A stretch of DNA of 64,000 bases from Rhipicephalus microplus (GCF_043290135.1 NC_134700.1:244613039-244677038); one strand, 5' to 3'; positions 26,876 to 42,728 are shown, counted from the first letter of the stretch. A program made the numbers and translations. The notes: generated by a model not told the origin, from the sequence alone.

Positions 26876-29462
26876 CAACAACGATAGGTATTACATTCGA
26901 ACAGGCGGACGTTAAAGCGTCCCTGATCTGTTCTTCGGAATTCATATTTTACGTAATACTTGATCTACCTAATCGTCATTTGTATAGTAGCAGATGAAGG
27001 CACATTTCCATAGGTCTTATAACTTAACTGTCTTCTTTAATGGCTGCGTAGACGACGACTATACAGGCTTGCAAGTGGCGCACGATACGCTTGATGTGAT
27101 GCACCGCGTCACAGCTAAATAAATTGCTGGTGCAGGAAATACTGACCCATCCAAAAAACAAAGCTAAGGCATGCAAGCACGGACAGGCGAGCACGCTGCG
27201 AGCGCTGGGTATCAAGTGAAAGAGCGCACCAGGTCGAAATGTATTAAAAAAGCTGACAACTAAGTTTATGCTACTTGTTTTCTTTAATGCAACGGAAATA
27301 TTAACGATCAGAGTCTCTAGTCACAGAGTGCTAAAGTGAAAGACACGTTGAAACATTTATAACGGAAATGTTTCTATCTGGCGCTACTATGAAGCCACAT
27401 ACGTACATGCAGCACAATATACAGACGGCCAGAGGTGAGTGCAACAACGGTTCGTATTTCTGCGCAGCGGCTCGCTGTGCATGCGTGAACGCTGCGCGCG
27501 ATCAAGCGCCGTGGCTTGACTTGCTCTGTTATTTGACACTATAGCCGCTGTTTAGCGTGCGACTTCTTTTAACGTTTATGCAGCGAAAAAATAGAGTGGA
27601 TATAGAGTGGGTAGCTTTGTTTCGTGCATCACGTCCAACGCTGTGGAAGCTACGCGAGAAGTTCGGTCAGCAAAACGTATGACTCCGCCCGTCTCGCGCT
27701 TGGATTTCATCGTTGTAAACGTGGCCGGCACGACATGTGCTCCAGCTGCGCGTTGTGCGAACTAGTTGTTGAGGCCAGGATACGAAAATAAAGAGATACT
27801 CAGTGATCTTGAACACTCTACCGACAACCGTGTAAAGAGCGGGGTTTGTTTATTTATCATGCACTATAGATCTGCATCAACTACCCAGTCTAAAAACGCA
27901 AAGAAGAAACCTTAATACCGGTAATAAAATTTAATGATGCGAGTGAATCTATAGAGCAAGAAGTCTCGCTAGCTTCCAGAACATTGTACTGAATGTATCC
28001 GGAAGAAGTATACCAGCCATGCGACGAAGTTTGGCTCTCGATGCCGATAAGCTGATGTCGGCTTAGAGCGAAAGCTTCTGCGATGACACGTGATACTTCG
28101 TGAGGCGCTGGATTATCATGTTGTTCCCGACAGCATAACGCAGTCATAGCGGCGCCGTGCAAGGCCTGATGCCGTCCACAAAGAGTGCATTGTCAAGAAA
28201 AATTTCGGCTGTCTTTTATTTTTCGTCAAAGGTAAGTCTAAGCTTTCATGAAGCTAGAAGGAAGGAAAACGAGAGAGAGGAAATGCAGGTATGTTAACCT
28301 GTTCCCCATAACCAGCGTGCTATCCTGCACAAGGGGAAGGGATGGGAGAGATCGAAAGAAGAGCAAAGAAAAAACGAAAGAGAGGAGAAGCTCACATGCG
28401 CGACATAACGTCACCACACAGAGCGGCAGTCTTGTTCGGTACACGGCACCATTAAGAGTCTACAACCGTTTGTGCAAGTCCTTTGTATTTAGGAATTTCA
28501 GCAATGCCTTGGTTGCTCGAAACCTGGATGACTTTTCAGGATGGCACAGGAGAACCGTGGCTAGAAAATACACAGGTAAGCGTGAGTGGTTGTTGAAAAA
28601 TTAATTACGAGTTTTTCATCAGTAGTTACGGTTACTACTATGCCCTGTCGTCCCGACATGAACTGAACTCTTTGTCACGTGCTCGCGGAAAATATCGTCA
28701 CATTGTTGTGATGGTGACAAAGTCAAATTGTTAAGGATTGCACAAATCTACTGGGCGAACTTGTGTCCAGCAAATCCATTAAAACACACTGCAGAAACGA
28801 ACAACGCCCACGATACAGAGGTAGTGCCAAGTATAGAGTCGCCGATCAAACTGTTTTGTTTGCATACCCTAATACGTGCTTGATTCCACCGTTATTGTTA
28901 GTACCTCGGTTGCTTCCCGCATGAACTCGGATACCCATCACGTAGTGCGCGCTAACTCATCCAAACAAGCGATTGGGAATGTCCCCGGACATTTCGGCGC
29001 GACCTGTGCTGAACGAGCGCGGTTACACCCATGGCAGCTCCGTCACATGAATATAATAAAAACAAGCGCGTATGGCAATACAGTGGCGTTTCCGCTGCTG
29101 CTTCTTTCCACTGTCAATGATGCTTTGGTAACCTAAGTATCCCAACAACACTCATTGGTGCGTGACGACACCAGAAATGATACTGTATGCAACCTGACGC
29201 TACGCTTAATAGTGTAGATATGCTCACTATGCGATAGATGGATTGGCGCAAAACTTGAAAAAGATGCGGAGGTGTGCGACACAACACATAGCGGGCACCT
29301 CCCACGTTAGGGCAGTCAAGCCATAATTTATAATTTAATGTCATCATAAAATATCAGCATTTGCTGTGCTTCACAGTTGCTCGAACCCTTAGCCCTAATC
29401 TCAGCCTTCAGGATCGGTGCCACAGCCCGCCATTTCACGCGCAAACTATTGTTGGAACTTTG
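26876..29462. other. Unassigned stretch
   Basis: No gene recognised. Frames up to 118 codons (28,248-28,604) lie in a purine-rich low-complexity region. Confidence 0.3.
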
Positions 29463-29700
29463 TCCACCGTGGTGGAAGAGGTGTTGTGCCGGTCGGCTGC
29501 TAACGCGATATTCGTGGGTTTAATCCCCGCCGTTGTGGTGAGTTTTCGATAAACACGAAATGCTATAGGGGCTCGTGTACACTATACGATAGCCGAACAC
29601 ATCAACGAACACTAATTGATCGAAATTTCCGAACCTCTCCACTACGGCGTCTCTCATTGTCACATCTTGGTTGTGGGACGTAAAATTACAGACTATTACT
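29463..29700 (+). mobile_element. Ruka-like SINE, old copy
   Basis: Head CCACCGTGGTGGAAGAGGTG...GTCGGCTGCTAACG with B-box-like GTGGGTTTAATCCCCG, then body CGAAATTTCCGAACCTCTCC and CACTACGGCGTCTCTCATTG, and a GTGGGACGTAAAATT end. The middle is strongly diverged. Confidence 0.7.
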
Positions 29701-30309
29701 ACTGGGACTTCACTTTTCGCTTGCTTCCTGTGTTTTCTTTCAGTATATGTGTATACATTCTTTTTTCATCGCTTTCGTATTCTACGGATAGGGACGATGC
29801 TTTCTTCAAAGGGACGCATTGAGAGGAGCTTTCTAGCACCTCTACCGATGCAGGTAAACCACTTGGTTGAGCTGTTAGTTTGCGTCAGCTGCGGTTGACG
29901 CACGCGTAACTGAACAAGCTGGCGTTATTGTCATTTACTGTGTCATAACTGCGTTTTCTTCGAAATGTCTGGTTACGAAAGGGATCTTTTTGCAGAATGA
30001 TAAGTACGGTGTGTCTGACTTTGAATGCCCTCATCGCTCCGCTCGCGTCAGCACAGGTTTTACGCGGCTCATTAGGACTCACGGTGGCCGAGCACGTGTG
30101 CACCGATAAGGCGCGCTTCCTGCACCCGACGGGGAAGTCTCCCCGCCTGTCACGTGCAACTTTTCTGCGGGACTCATCTAAGCTCATTAGCGCACTCTGC
30201 GGTTTTTCCCATTGTCTTCTCGGAGCTGGGGAACTTTAGTCACTCATACATGCTCTGCCCGCAATAACCTTCTTTATTTAACGCATATAAAGGACGCCGT
30301 AGTAGTGTT
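29701..30309. other. No feature seen
   Basis: A 100-codon minus frame at 29,885-30,187 has no family features. Confidence 0.3.
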
Positions 30310-33284
<2,975 letters not shown>

Positions 33285-33512
33285 GCCCGCCACGGTGGTC
33301 CAGTGATTATGGTACTCGACTCCTAACACGCAGGTCCTGGGATTGAATCCTGGCCGTGGCAGCTGCATTTCGTTGGATACGAGATGTTGGAGGCCCATCT
33401 ACTAAAATTTAGGTGCATGCTAAAGAAGCCGAAATGGGTGAATACTTTGAAGCCCTTCGCTAGAATTCCCTCGTAATCATATCGGGGTCTTGGTACGCAA
33501 AGCCATAACAAT
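33285..33512 (+). mobile_element. Ruka-like SINE, old copy
   Basis: Starts GCCCGCCACGGTGGTCCAGTG, contains the B-box-like GGGATTGAATCCTGG, and keeps the body order with many changes (AAAGAAGCCGAAATGG) up to TCGTAATCATATCGGG. Confidence 0.8.
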
Positions 33513-33643
33513 AATTGCTATAACCTGCAAGTCCGGCTTGCCACTCTGTCATACTCTCCTATCGTCATTTCGGTATATACCAACTAAAGGAGGCGGCCAT
33601 GAGAGCAGCCATACGTAGGTGGATAAATATAGATAGATACAGT
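33513..33643. other. Short spacer between two SINEs
   Basis: No feature. Confidence 0.3.
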
Positions 33644-33657
33644 AAAAAAGTCTATTG

Positions 33658-33898
33658 CCCCGCCGCGGTGGTCTAGTGGCTAAGGTACTCGGCTGCTGAC
33701 CCGCAGGTCGCGGGTTCAAATCCCGGCTGCGGCGGCTGCATTTCCAGTGGAGGCGGAAATGTCGTAGGCCCGTGTTCTCAGATTTGGGTGCGCGTTAAAG
33801 AACCCCAAGGTGGTCGAAATTTCCGGAGCCCTCCACTACGGCGTCTCTCATAATCATATGGTGGCTTTGGGACGTTAAGCCCCACAAATCAGTCAATC
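33658..33898 (+). mobile_element. Ruka-like SINE, full-length young copy with 14-bp target-site duplication
   Basis: The tRNA-derived head has an A-box-like GTGGCTAAGGTACTCGG and a canonical B box GGTTCAAATCC, the internal pol III promoter. The body runs from GCTGCATTTCCAGTGG to the GACGTTAAGCCCC end and a (TCAA)n-type tail. The 14-mer AAAAAAGTCTATTG flanks it at 33,644-33,657 and 33,899-33,912, the signature of LINE-assisted insertion. The low divergence of the promoter boxes suggests recent activity. Family name Ruka is from what is described for ixodid ticks. Confidence 0.93.
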
Positions 33899-33912
33899 AA
33901 AAAAGTCTATTG

Positions 33913-35429
33913 TTCACTAAGAATTTATTCGCATTTATTACATTTATGCCTCACAAAGCTGCTATATGACTAAATCGCCGGCACATATCACGAACTTAGC
34001 GGTGACAAGAAAGTGACGAATACATGATCGTGCTTCGGCTTGTACCTCGTGAACACGATTGATTGAGGCACGCGATGGACAACGACACGCTCACCACGAC
34101 ACACCGCAAGCGGCAGAACATCTCGCGCAGTAGTTCATGTCGAATGACTGCGATAACAAGACAATAAAACGTGCGGCTATCAAAAAAAAAAAACATAGCG
34201 ACCAATGTATCGATTACATCGTTCGATGTTTGTCGGTGTTACCGCGTATATCGTTACACCATGGGGAGCCCTTTCGCAACTCGCATTGAGCACGCCTGTA
34301 CGTGGCCGCGTATGCTGCTCGTCGTGAGCCGAACTAGCCAGCTTCTCCTCTCCCCAATTTACTGCGCCTCGGTCGATATCACCTCGGCACCTCGGTGGCT
34401 GAGAGGCGGCGCATCCTATATATATGGTCTAACGATTACTCGCGACACCTCATCTTCGCCGCGATGGAAGGTGCTTCGAGTCAGTGTTTCTGCATAGTTT
34501 ACCACCTCGCTTTCTCTTTAATTGGCGAGCCTTAGCACGCGCCACCTGCCGGCCTGCCTCGCATCCTCACACCGCGCAAGGATAACGTCTGCCAGCGCCG
34601 ACGCACGTTAACCAATCGCGTAATGGAGCCCGAATGATTCGGGGCCGCTCTGCGCGAGACTGCTTGCTCTTTGGCAATTATCCAACTCATCATCCTGTCG
34701 GTAAACAGTGAAGCAAAGTTCAGGTCGAGCAAGCGCCAAGGTAGCTCGCAGCGTAAAGCCTGCTTCCCTCGAAAAGCCGCCTTCGCGAGAACAGCTCTTA
34801 TCTTGACCCAGCACCACGCCGAGCTTACCTCGATAATTTACCATAAATTAACGCCACAGCGGCAACTCTGTGCGCTAGTGCGTGACTTGGATATTTTGTT
34901 TGTTTGTTACAGTGAAACCCTGCTGAGATTTGCCCCTCTCTTTCGCGACCGATTGCAGAAACTTCATTGCGTGAGTACACCATGCTCATTTTCTGTCGTC
35001 CACTTCGGGGCAGAACAGACGCACGCATGATCGGCCCATTAAATTGCTTCTTGAGGCTTGTTAACGAAGTGCCTACCACGAGCTTGAAATTCAACCAAAT
35101 GATTAGGTCGGGCTGGGTTAGGCCGAGGCTTTGTTTCCGATCAACACAACGCTGAAGCATTAGTAACACCCGCAACCCCGACAAACGTTCCAAACTTAAT
35201 GAAACACTCACGCAACCTCATCAAAGCTCCCTCCAGTGCAGCAAGCGACAGCAATGAGAACACGACAACAGAGATTGAAACAACAAAAAAATAACGATGC
35301 AAATGACGTCAATGTTACGCTATGAGTGTTTTTCTGAATTGCTGTAGAACTTTCTATCCAAGAAAGGCTATAGAACTGTGCGACAAGTGAGGCTGAATAT
35401 AAGGAGGTTGTGAATAATGAAAATTACGG
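33913..35429. other. Unassigned stretch
   Basis: The part 34,300-34,760 looks GC-richer; no gene recognised. Confidence 0.25.
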
Positions 35430-36170
35430 CACATTCCACGCACTGTGGCACTCGATGTTATGCGATGTAGTCGGCGGGATGTTGGCCATGCCACTTCAAT
35501 ATGCGCACAATATCCGGAATGTGACCACCTAAAGTGGTCACATTATGGTACACAGCAACACTATGTCATGACTACTATGGCATCGCGAGGGTGTCTTGCA
35601 TTTATGCCATGCGATACACGACATGCATGCCGTAAGTTTTAATGTTATGACCTGTCAGTTGTGTTCTTCATGACGTGCTATGCAAAGTTTGGCATATCTA
35701 TAAAAATTAATTGATTGATGTGATTGATATGGGGGGGTTTACGTCCAAAAAACACCATATGATTATGAGAGACGCCTTAATGGAGGGCTCCGTAAATTTC
35801 GACCACCTGGGGTTCTTTAACGTGCACCCAAATCTGAGCACATGGGCCTACAGCACTTTCGCTTCGATCTAAAATGCAGCTGCCGCAGTCGGGATTCAAT
35901 CCCGCGACCTGTGGGTCAGCAACCGAGTATCTTAGCTTTTAGACTACCGTGGCGGGGCTATACCAAAATTATGAGACGGTCCCTGTGCACATCCATTCTG
36001 ATTATGTGCATGGCATACGACGCAACAGATGCATAGCACAGTTTTCATAGCGTGAATTGCCATTTACAATTGACATATGGTTCCTTTATGTCAAGCGAAG
36101 TATGTAATATGTTCACTTAATGAACGACCACGAGAACACCGAGTCGTAGGAGGCTAGATGATAGATAAAT
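35430..36170 (-). repeat. Diverged copy of the 45.8-kb satellite, interrupted by a SINE
   Basis: The minus strand of 35,640-35,720 (GAAGAACACAACTGACAGG..ATAACA) aligns with 45,810-45,990 (GGAGAACACAACCGACAG, GTTATAAC). Both loci also end beside GATA/CTAT-type tracts. The similarity is patchy. Confidence 0.4.
35728..35957 (-). mobile_element. Ruka-like SINE
   Basis: The minus strand reads GCCCCGCCACGGTAGTCTAAAAG, B box GGGATTGAATCCCG, body ATTTGGGTGCACG and TTAAAGAACCCCAGGTGGTC, then CTCATAATCATATGG and a TTGGACGTAAACC end with an ATCAATCACATCAATCAA-type tail. Moderate divergence. Confidence 0.9.
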
Positions 36171-36418
36171 AAATCTATATATGAACTAACGGACTATGGG
36201 CGGAAAGACGGATGAATAGATGAATGAGTGGATGGAAGCCAGAATTACAATACTGCTGCTGAAAAGTAATTAGGTTACGCTACTAATTGCCTTGGTGGAC
36301 TATTATAAATGCAATTAAGGTATATTACAGATTATGGCTTGTTGAAAGTAATGACAGCACATAATTACTCTTTCTAAAAAAGAATGACTTATATTAAACA
36401 AAAAGTTATTATTTATTC
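36171..36418. other. No feature seen
   Basis: AT-rich, with a TTTATTCTTGCAG acceptor-like end that leads into the next entry. Confidence 0.3.
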
Positions 36419-36424
36419 TTGCAG

Positions 36425-36572
36425 AATTTATCAACATCACGTAGACAATGAAATCGCAGACATCTTCATGGCATCACAAAACCCACTGGGCCTCACAGCG
36501 AGCATCAAAAAAGTGCCTAGATTAAAATACAGTGTCCTTCGCCAAGCTGACCAGTCCCCCCGTTGGAACTGA
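36425..36572 (+). CDS. Candidate 3'-terminal exon, unidentified protein
   Basis: A good acceptor (TTATTTATTCTTGCAG, to about 36,424) opens onto a frame of about 49 codons, ending IKKVPRLKYSVLRQADQSPR-WN-stop at 36,572. The composition is protein-like. Directly downstream, 36,532-36,876 is open for 114 codons in another frame, and the opposite strand is also open with one stop. Either the region is a decayed coding repeat or the first frame is a real last exon. I recognise no family. Confidence 0.25.
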
Positions 36573-36876
36573 CGAGAACCGGACTGTGCTGAGCATCGAG
36601 GACAGTTTCTTCAGTTCTGTAGATGACTGGGGCACTCAGCGTCTTCGTAATGAACTTCGAAGAGCACTCGCCCCACCATGTCCCGTTAATGTCTTCGTCT
36701 TCATTATTTCCAAATGTCTGCTTGCCGTCCCATCAGCAGAGACTTGGCGCCATCCTTCTCTCCGGGGATTAACAGATAAACGTCGCTGTTTTGACGACGC
36801 GTCTCCCGAAGCTTTGGAGTCATCGTTCGACTTAGTTGGAGGAGGGGACCGCACAAACCTGCGACGTTTTACCTGA

Positions 36877-39568
36877 ACAAAAGCCCTCGGGAAGAAACGT
36901 TTGAAACCTTTGGTTGCCGAGCTGTCGGGAAGAAGTTGTCGGCCGGAAAATTCCAGAGAAGTGGCTTTCGAGTAGCCTTTGTTCTAGGCCCAGATGCTAC
37001 GTAGCTTTCCTGTAGGCCTACCCCCCTCCCCTCTCCAGCATGGCGTTTGGCACTCAGATTAATTTCTCAGTTTTTGTTCTTTTCTTTTCTTTTCTGGCAC
37101 AAGCGTTTTTGCCATATGCTACTTTTTTTGCAAACAATAATCAAGAGATAGCTCATAACATCAATATGTATGCAACCTAGTTACTGCATCAATAACTATG
37201 TAACCTAATTACTGAAATTTCACTACAGCAAAGTTTGAGAGGTGCGCCTAAAGTCCAAAATTTCAAGAAATGCTCTGCATTTTAAATGTAAGGTGCCTAT
37301 AAGGGTGCGCTATGTAAGTTAAATTCAGGACACCCGTGATGTATAGCAGTACAAAATATCAGTTGGAACTCGCCATGAATTATGAACGTCGGATTATAAC
37401 GAGCTTAATTTTATCACTACTTCCGTATTGATAAAATACATCTGTTGCAAACCTAATTCACTATTGTATATCATTGCCTGTGATAAACGTACGTTTGAGT
37501 GCACGTGGGCTCGATGAGTGGCACCACTGAAGCTACGCCGTTCAAACTAGGCGATTTTATTCCTTCCGCTGCAGAAAATATGCACCCTACGAGACGCAGA
37601 GAACTTCTGTCTCCTAAAGGAAGGCGGCAGTTGGTTTGGATGTGATCTAATGGTTGCTGCTTAATGAACCGTGAAGAATCCAAGCTGTACGGTCTTCCGC
37701 ATCGAGCAACGATGGCTCCGGTTTACTAACTTCACTCCGAAATACGGGAGACCTTTGTGTTTCTTTCGTTCATGACCGACGAAAAGATAGAAAAACAAGT
37801 TGATACAAAATATTCACGTCAAGTTTTTTTTTTCTTTTACTCCTCCTCACCTTGCATCGTTAAAACGTTGCCGACGGTGTGGCGAGCCTTTGAGGCGAGA
37901 ATGGAGGTGCTCTCATTTTGTCTTTCTTCCCGGCCTGGCCGCGCGACGCCCGACAGCCTGATTGCCGTTGCTGCTTGGGTGAGTCACAGCCATTTCCTGG
38001 CAGTGTAGATAGGGCAGACGCTGCGCTGCCGAATGGGAGGCCTCGTTCAATGGCGCGTCTCCATCGCGGAGGCTTGACGTTTTCTTTGCCTTTCGCCTGG
38101 CGTAACACGCCGCGTTTCAGCTTCCGGTTGCGTTGGCGAGGCGGATGCGTTTCCCATAGTTCTCGCGGCGCAGATGACTCTGTCAACTGAGGCAGGCAGG
38201 CGCGCGTCGCGAACGTCTAAAAGTGGCTGTTTCTGACACAAGCGTTTCCATTGTGATAGCAGCAGTTTAAGGGCATGCGAAGTACGTACGTACTACATAG
38301 TACAGCCAAGCGGTTAGCTTGCAGCTGGTCCAGATTTCTCGCGGTATTATCGTAGGTATATAGGGTGCAGAAAGCATTGAAGTACTCTGCCATTAATGTT
38401 AGGTGTATTAAACAAAAGTTATAATAATAATGGTACGATTAATTAACGGTGATGCATAGGCCCAAGCATATACGCAGGCCGGCCTGGCGCCTGCTGTGTA
38501 ACGTAAAGGGAGGCAGAAAGCTTCGCTGCAACCGGTGGGAATGCTGATTCTGGTTTCAATGAGATTACCAGGACTGGGCATTCCTTGTGCCAACTGCACA
38601 CTTCACGAAGTATTTCCAGATGAAATGGCACCAAACTTATTTCCCTTGTGGTGGGACTAGATGAGGATGCGTAGCGATCTAATGAAGCCCAGTTGCAAGT
38701 TCAGTGTTCATCCGTGCCTCACAAATATTATGTGCGAGCGTATTGGCGAGTACCTCCTTTTCACCGCGCATCGGAAAAAGTGATGTCCTTCTTTCGTGCC
38801 ACTCTACTTAAATAGAGGTAAGAAAGCTGGTGCCACCTGACGCCAGTGCCGAAAGCAGGATTCTTGTGCTTTAGAGTTACATTGGTTGTAGTACTGGAGC
38901 GCAGGTCTAATCTAATCACGTTTATTGTTTTCCACAGGGTTGATTATAAAGTGCATAGTCAATTTGACAGTTCACGCACTTATGCAGCACGCAATTAATC
39001 ACCAATGTCATGTTGACTGTTGCAGTGCAATTAATTCCTGAGCCCGCCACTGCGATGATCCTGAAGCATTTGAGCAGTTGCGCATCACTCGATTAATTTT
39101 GTTACTCTTGAAGATTAAATACTTTCCTCGTTTTAAGGGCACCTCAAAGCATACTCAAGCTACCTTTCTATTTTTTCAATCTTTCTTTTTTTGCAGATTA
39201 ATAGCAGTAGATGAATGAATTAAATGCGGTCAGAATTCAGATTAAGTTTAAGGCTTGCATGTAAAAGGCTAGTAACTATTTGTTATTTCTTATGCGCTAG
39301 AATGTTACAAAGAAAACTTCATGCAACTGGGATATCTCTAAGTGGTGTGTAAGCGCGGTCTAGGGGGAAATTTGGGGAATAGAACTTGGATGACGCTTGA
39401 GCGTCGCCTGTAAGTATAGACGGCGATAGCATAATCGGGCCATTTGAGTATCGCCATGCCGCAAGGAAAGGAACGTTTGTGGGTGTAACACTGGCCGCTG
39501 CAAACTATGCTAGAACATGTATTGCAAGTTCAGTTACGAAGTGCCCACTACGCCATTATTATTCCTTT
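36877..39568. other. Unassigned stretch with a GC-rich patch
   Basis: 37,860-38,230 looks CpG-rich with overlapping frames on both strands and could be a promoter-type island, but there is no adjoining gene evidence. Rest unassigned. Confidence 0.25.
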
Positions 39569-39691
39569 CGCAAATCGCTGAAGTATCAGTGGTGTTACTT
39601 TAGCGAGAACGCAAATCGCCGAAGTATCAGTGGTGTTAATTTAGCGAGAACGCAAATCGCTGAAGTATCAGTGGTGTTAATTTAGCGAGAA
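39569..39691. repeat. 41-bp tandem repeat, three units
   Basis: Units 39,569-39,609, 39,610-39,650 and 39,651-39,691 share CGCAAATCGCTGAAGTATCA and GTGGTGTTAATTTAGCGAGAA with one or two changes between units. Confidence 0.95.
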
Positions 39692-40613
39692 AATTGCCAG
39701 ATTTAGCGTCTTCTCAGTCGTGTTAGCAACAATGCTATCTCTTAGGAGTCCTAGCGATTTTTCTGGGGACTTTCAGATTTTGAGATGGAGTGTTTCTAAA
39801 ACATACATAGAAAATTGGTATACTGAGAGAAAAGTAAAATGCTCTGAACGAGCTTCAAAGGGTGGGGCCAAAGCATACATGATCAATCTCCTTGTGGCGC
39901 TGCGATCGTTAGCGTGCAATGTGGCCGTTCCGAGCACTCCTTGTGTTCCAGTTAGATATGGGCAAAGCGGCGAGCGGCTCACGATTCACCGCAAACAGTT
40001 GGAATACAGGGGCTCACCGGTTCACAGTGGCGTAGCCAGGAGTATCAGCGCAGTCCAACTTCATTCGCCACAAGAGATACAGGATTTGAAATATTGCTTA
40101 AGTAAAAAATAATCTATTTACATGCTTTATCAAGTTAAAAAAGCTAGACTTGGGAAAAAATATCACCCTAATCATCATCGTTTAGCGACTTTCGGCTTGA
40201 ATTTGCGACCTTTAGGAAGCGTCCTGGTGAATGTGCCAGAATAGAGTTAACACCACTGTGAAGTATAGAATGATCGTCGTCCTCAAGGCAGCGCTCACCT
40301 GCCCAGTTGCATGATGCGTAATGAATGGGCAGCTTGAAACAGCCCGCTCCTTATGCAATTTGCATGCTTTGACACCGATTCTACAATTTTGCCACGCAGT
40401 AATACATGCGTTCAAGCGACTGCTGCCAGTACGTGACATTCTTGTAGCATTTATGTTCAACGAAGCACTTTCGAGCATTGGCATGGCTCGCCGGTTAAAC
40501 AACTGCTTGCCACGCATATGACCTGGGTACGCTTCTCACGCAATGTGATGATTTTAATCCTAAACCTATTTGCGTCTATGTCGCGTTCTCGGTGCACAAA
40601 CAACGCCGATTTT
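39692..40613. other. Unassigned stretch
   Basis: The 130-codon plus frame at 39,720-40,112 has no family features. Confidence 0.3.
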
Positions 40614-40644
40614 AACACTTAGTCTGCTTAGCAGACTAAGTGTT
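40614..40644. repeat. Near-perfect 31-bp palindrome
   Basis: AACACTTAGTCTGCT and its reverse complement AGCAGACTAAGTGTT separated by a single T. Confidence 0.95.
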
Positions 40645-42211
40645 CGTTGTTCCCCCCTTGCCGGAAACAGGGTAAATTTGACTGCTCGTGGAGGCAATTG
40701 CCCCCACGAAGTCGGTGTAGGGTGTGACAGCTTTTTCTCTCTTTAGCTTGCAATGTGGTGATAGGAATTTTATGTCAAAGATACGCCACGAAAAAAAATT
40801 CTTAACTTCGCCTGAGATAAGCGTATATGCACATGAGAATTTTCCTGCTTCGATAATTTTATTTTCGGTGACATGCGTCGACTGCCATTTTCGGTGTATG
40901 CTCGTATTCCAGTGCCATTGCTGGTACTCACGTAGGTTACAAAATTCAGCCAAATATGCGCGCATGTAATCAGAGAGCATCCCGAATATGGTAGGACGAC
41001 CAACCTGGAAATGGGTTGGTTTCGGTTTTCGTCATCAGACCCGGACGAATTTTTCGACAACTAAGAAGCTCTCAATTCGAGAAATCCGTATACATAATTG
41101 TGGCACCGTGTTACAAACTTCCCAGGTTCCCTTTTCTAACCCTTCTGCCACCTTGGGGAACTCCGCAGAACCGATCGGCAACATTGCGAGACATTCAACA
41201 AGGTTCCAGCATACTCAGGCGCGTCCTGTGGCAAACGACTCAAAGATAAAATGCCAAACAAAACATCGCAGATTTAAGCACAAATTCACGTTCCTCGGCA
41301 ACTTCTTGCCTGTGCGGCGTCTACATTGCACCTAGGAGTCCAATAAGAAAAAATAAAGCACTCGGAAGCATTGCTACTTTTCTGCAATTCATAGCGGCGA
41401 GAGACTGTCACTCCGCAGCAGAAGATGACAGGTATGCGCGGAAACAGCACACCGGCTGCTCGTCAAGACAAGTCCATGCAGTCGGAGTGTCTGTCCGTGC
41501 CTTGAACTATCGACAAAAGAACCGCTTACATCTGTGAAGATAGCAATAAGTAGCATTGTCTCGTTAAGCTGTGCACACATCAACTACCTTACGTTGCTGT
41601 ACACTAAAACAGAAAAAAAGATAAGCAGCGCAAAAAATAGGCAAGAAAACAGGCACAGTAAAACAGCAAAAAAAAGTGACAGAATCTCAACCTCATCGTA
41701 TTAGATGCGTTTTTTTTTTTTTTGCAAATGCAAATACGGCTGTTTCGTACAGGCTAAAAGTGAGCAGGGGCGAAGCACAGAAGCGTGAGAATACAGGCAA
41801 GAAGCACCGAAAAGCCAGGATATGACGAACACGTTCAACGCTCTTTGCTTCGATTATATGGAGTTCTAATTACCTCAGTCTGCGAATTCATTGTGCTGCT
41901 TTTTCACCGTGTTCAGTTTTAGCTTTTTCATCGTCACACTCTCCGAAGCTCACTGAATTCCGTGCCTTGCAATTCGATCCGTGAATTCCGTGCCTAGCTT
42001 AAGATGAGAGTTAGATTGGCGCCCGAGATATGACAGTTTTGATTCATTTGTTGGTTTCTCGGGAGCTTCTGCAGCGGTTTATCTGCACGCGCAGTTTTCT
42101 GAACGAGATTATACGTGGCGTAAAGAGCGCCACGGCTTTAGTTTTGTCATTCCAATATCCAAGTCATTCTTCCTGGAGTGCACCCAGTTAGTACACAGAC
42201 ATCAATGCAGA
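40645..42211. other. Unassigned stretch
   Basis: Overlapping frames of about 80-115 codons on both strands at 40,636-41,335 without motifs. Confidence 0.3.
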
Positions 42212-42213
42212 AT

Positions 42214-42264
<51 letters not shown>

Positions 42265-42350
42265 TATAATAAGAATATATTACGGCTCTCTTAGGGCATT
42301 ACATAATGTGTGGGGGGTAGAGGGGGTGAAAGCAAAGCAGAGGTAACTGA
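42212..42350 (-). repeat. (TTTA)n tract, possibly the tail of a minus-strand retroposon
   Basis: About 54 bp of TTTA is followed by AATATATTACGGCTCTCTTAGG. Read on the minus strand this is a short 3'-end-like sequence closed by a (TAAA)n tail, as in many LINE or SINE insertions. The element itself is not identified. Confidence 0.4.
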
Positions 42351-42728
42351 AATATGGAGTCGTTATTCATAGATAGTATATTAATATTTACGGATGCATC
42401 CAGATTATTTGTAATATCTAGCTAAAAATAATGCATCGAGTGCAGTTGAGGTCGCTAAGGTGATGAATATTTAAACATATTCATGAATTATATGTATGAA
42501 AACACACAGTCTGAGAACAGTAGCAAGACTATAAATATCAGACAAAAAAGAAAATCTAAGGTTTTATTACACGACCCTAAGCAGACGCAACGCGCAAAAA
42601 AATCACTGACAAAACTCGACGTACGACGTTTCTGTAGAACCCTTTATCGGCAATGTTATTCGTGTAAGAACCGATCGAACGTTAAAACTTACAAAAGTAA
42701 CTTTATATATCCATCATTCGATAAAGTT
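42351..42728. other. No feature seen
   Basis: AT-rich; the plus frame 42,483-42,779 overlaps the antisense Myb/SANT-like exon and is taken as a shadow. Confidence 0.3.

Noticed and set aside
33658..33735. tRNA gene
   Set aside because: A and B boxes belong to the tRNA-derived head of the SINE; body, tail and target duplication follow, and no tRNA cloverleaf was confirmed.
39569..39691. CRISPR-like array
   Set aside because: Units are contiguous without spacers and the DNA is animal; plain tandem repeat.
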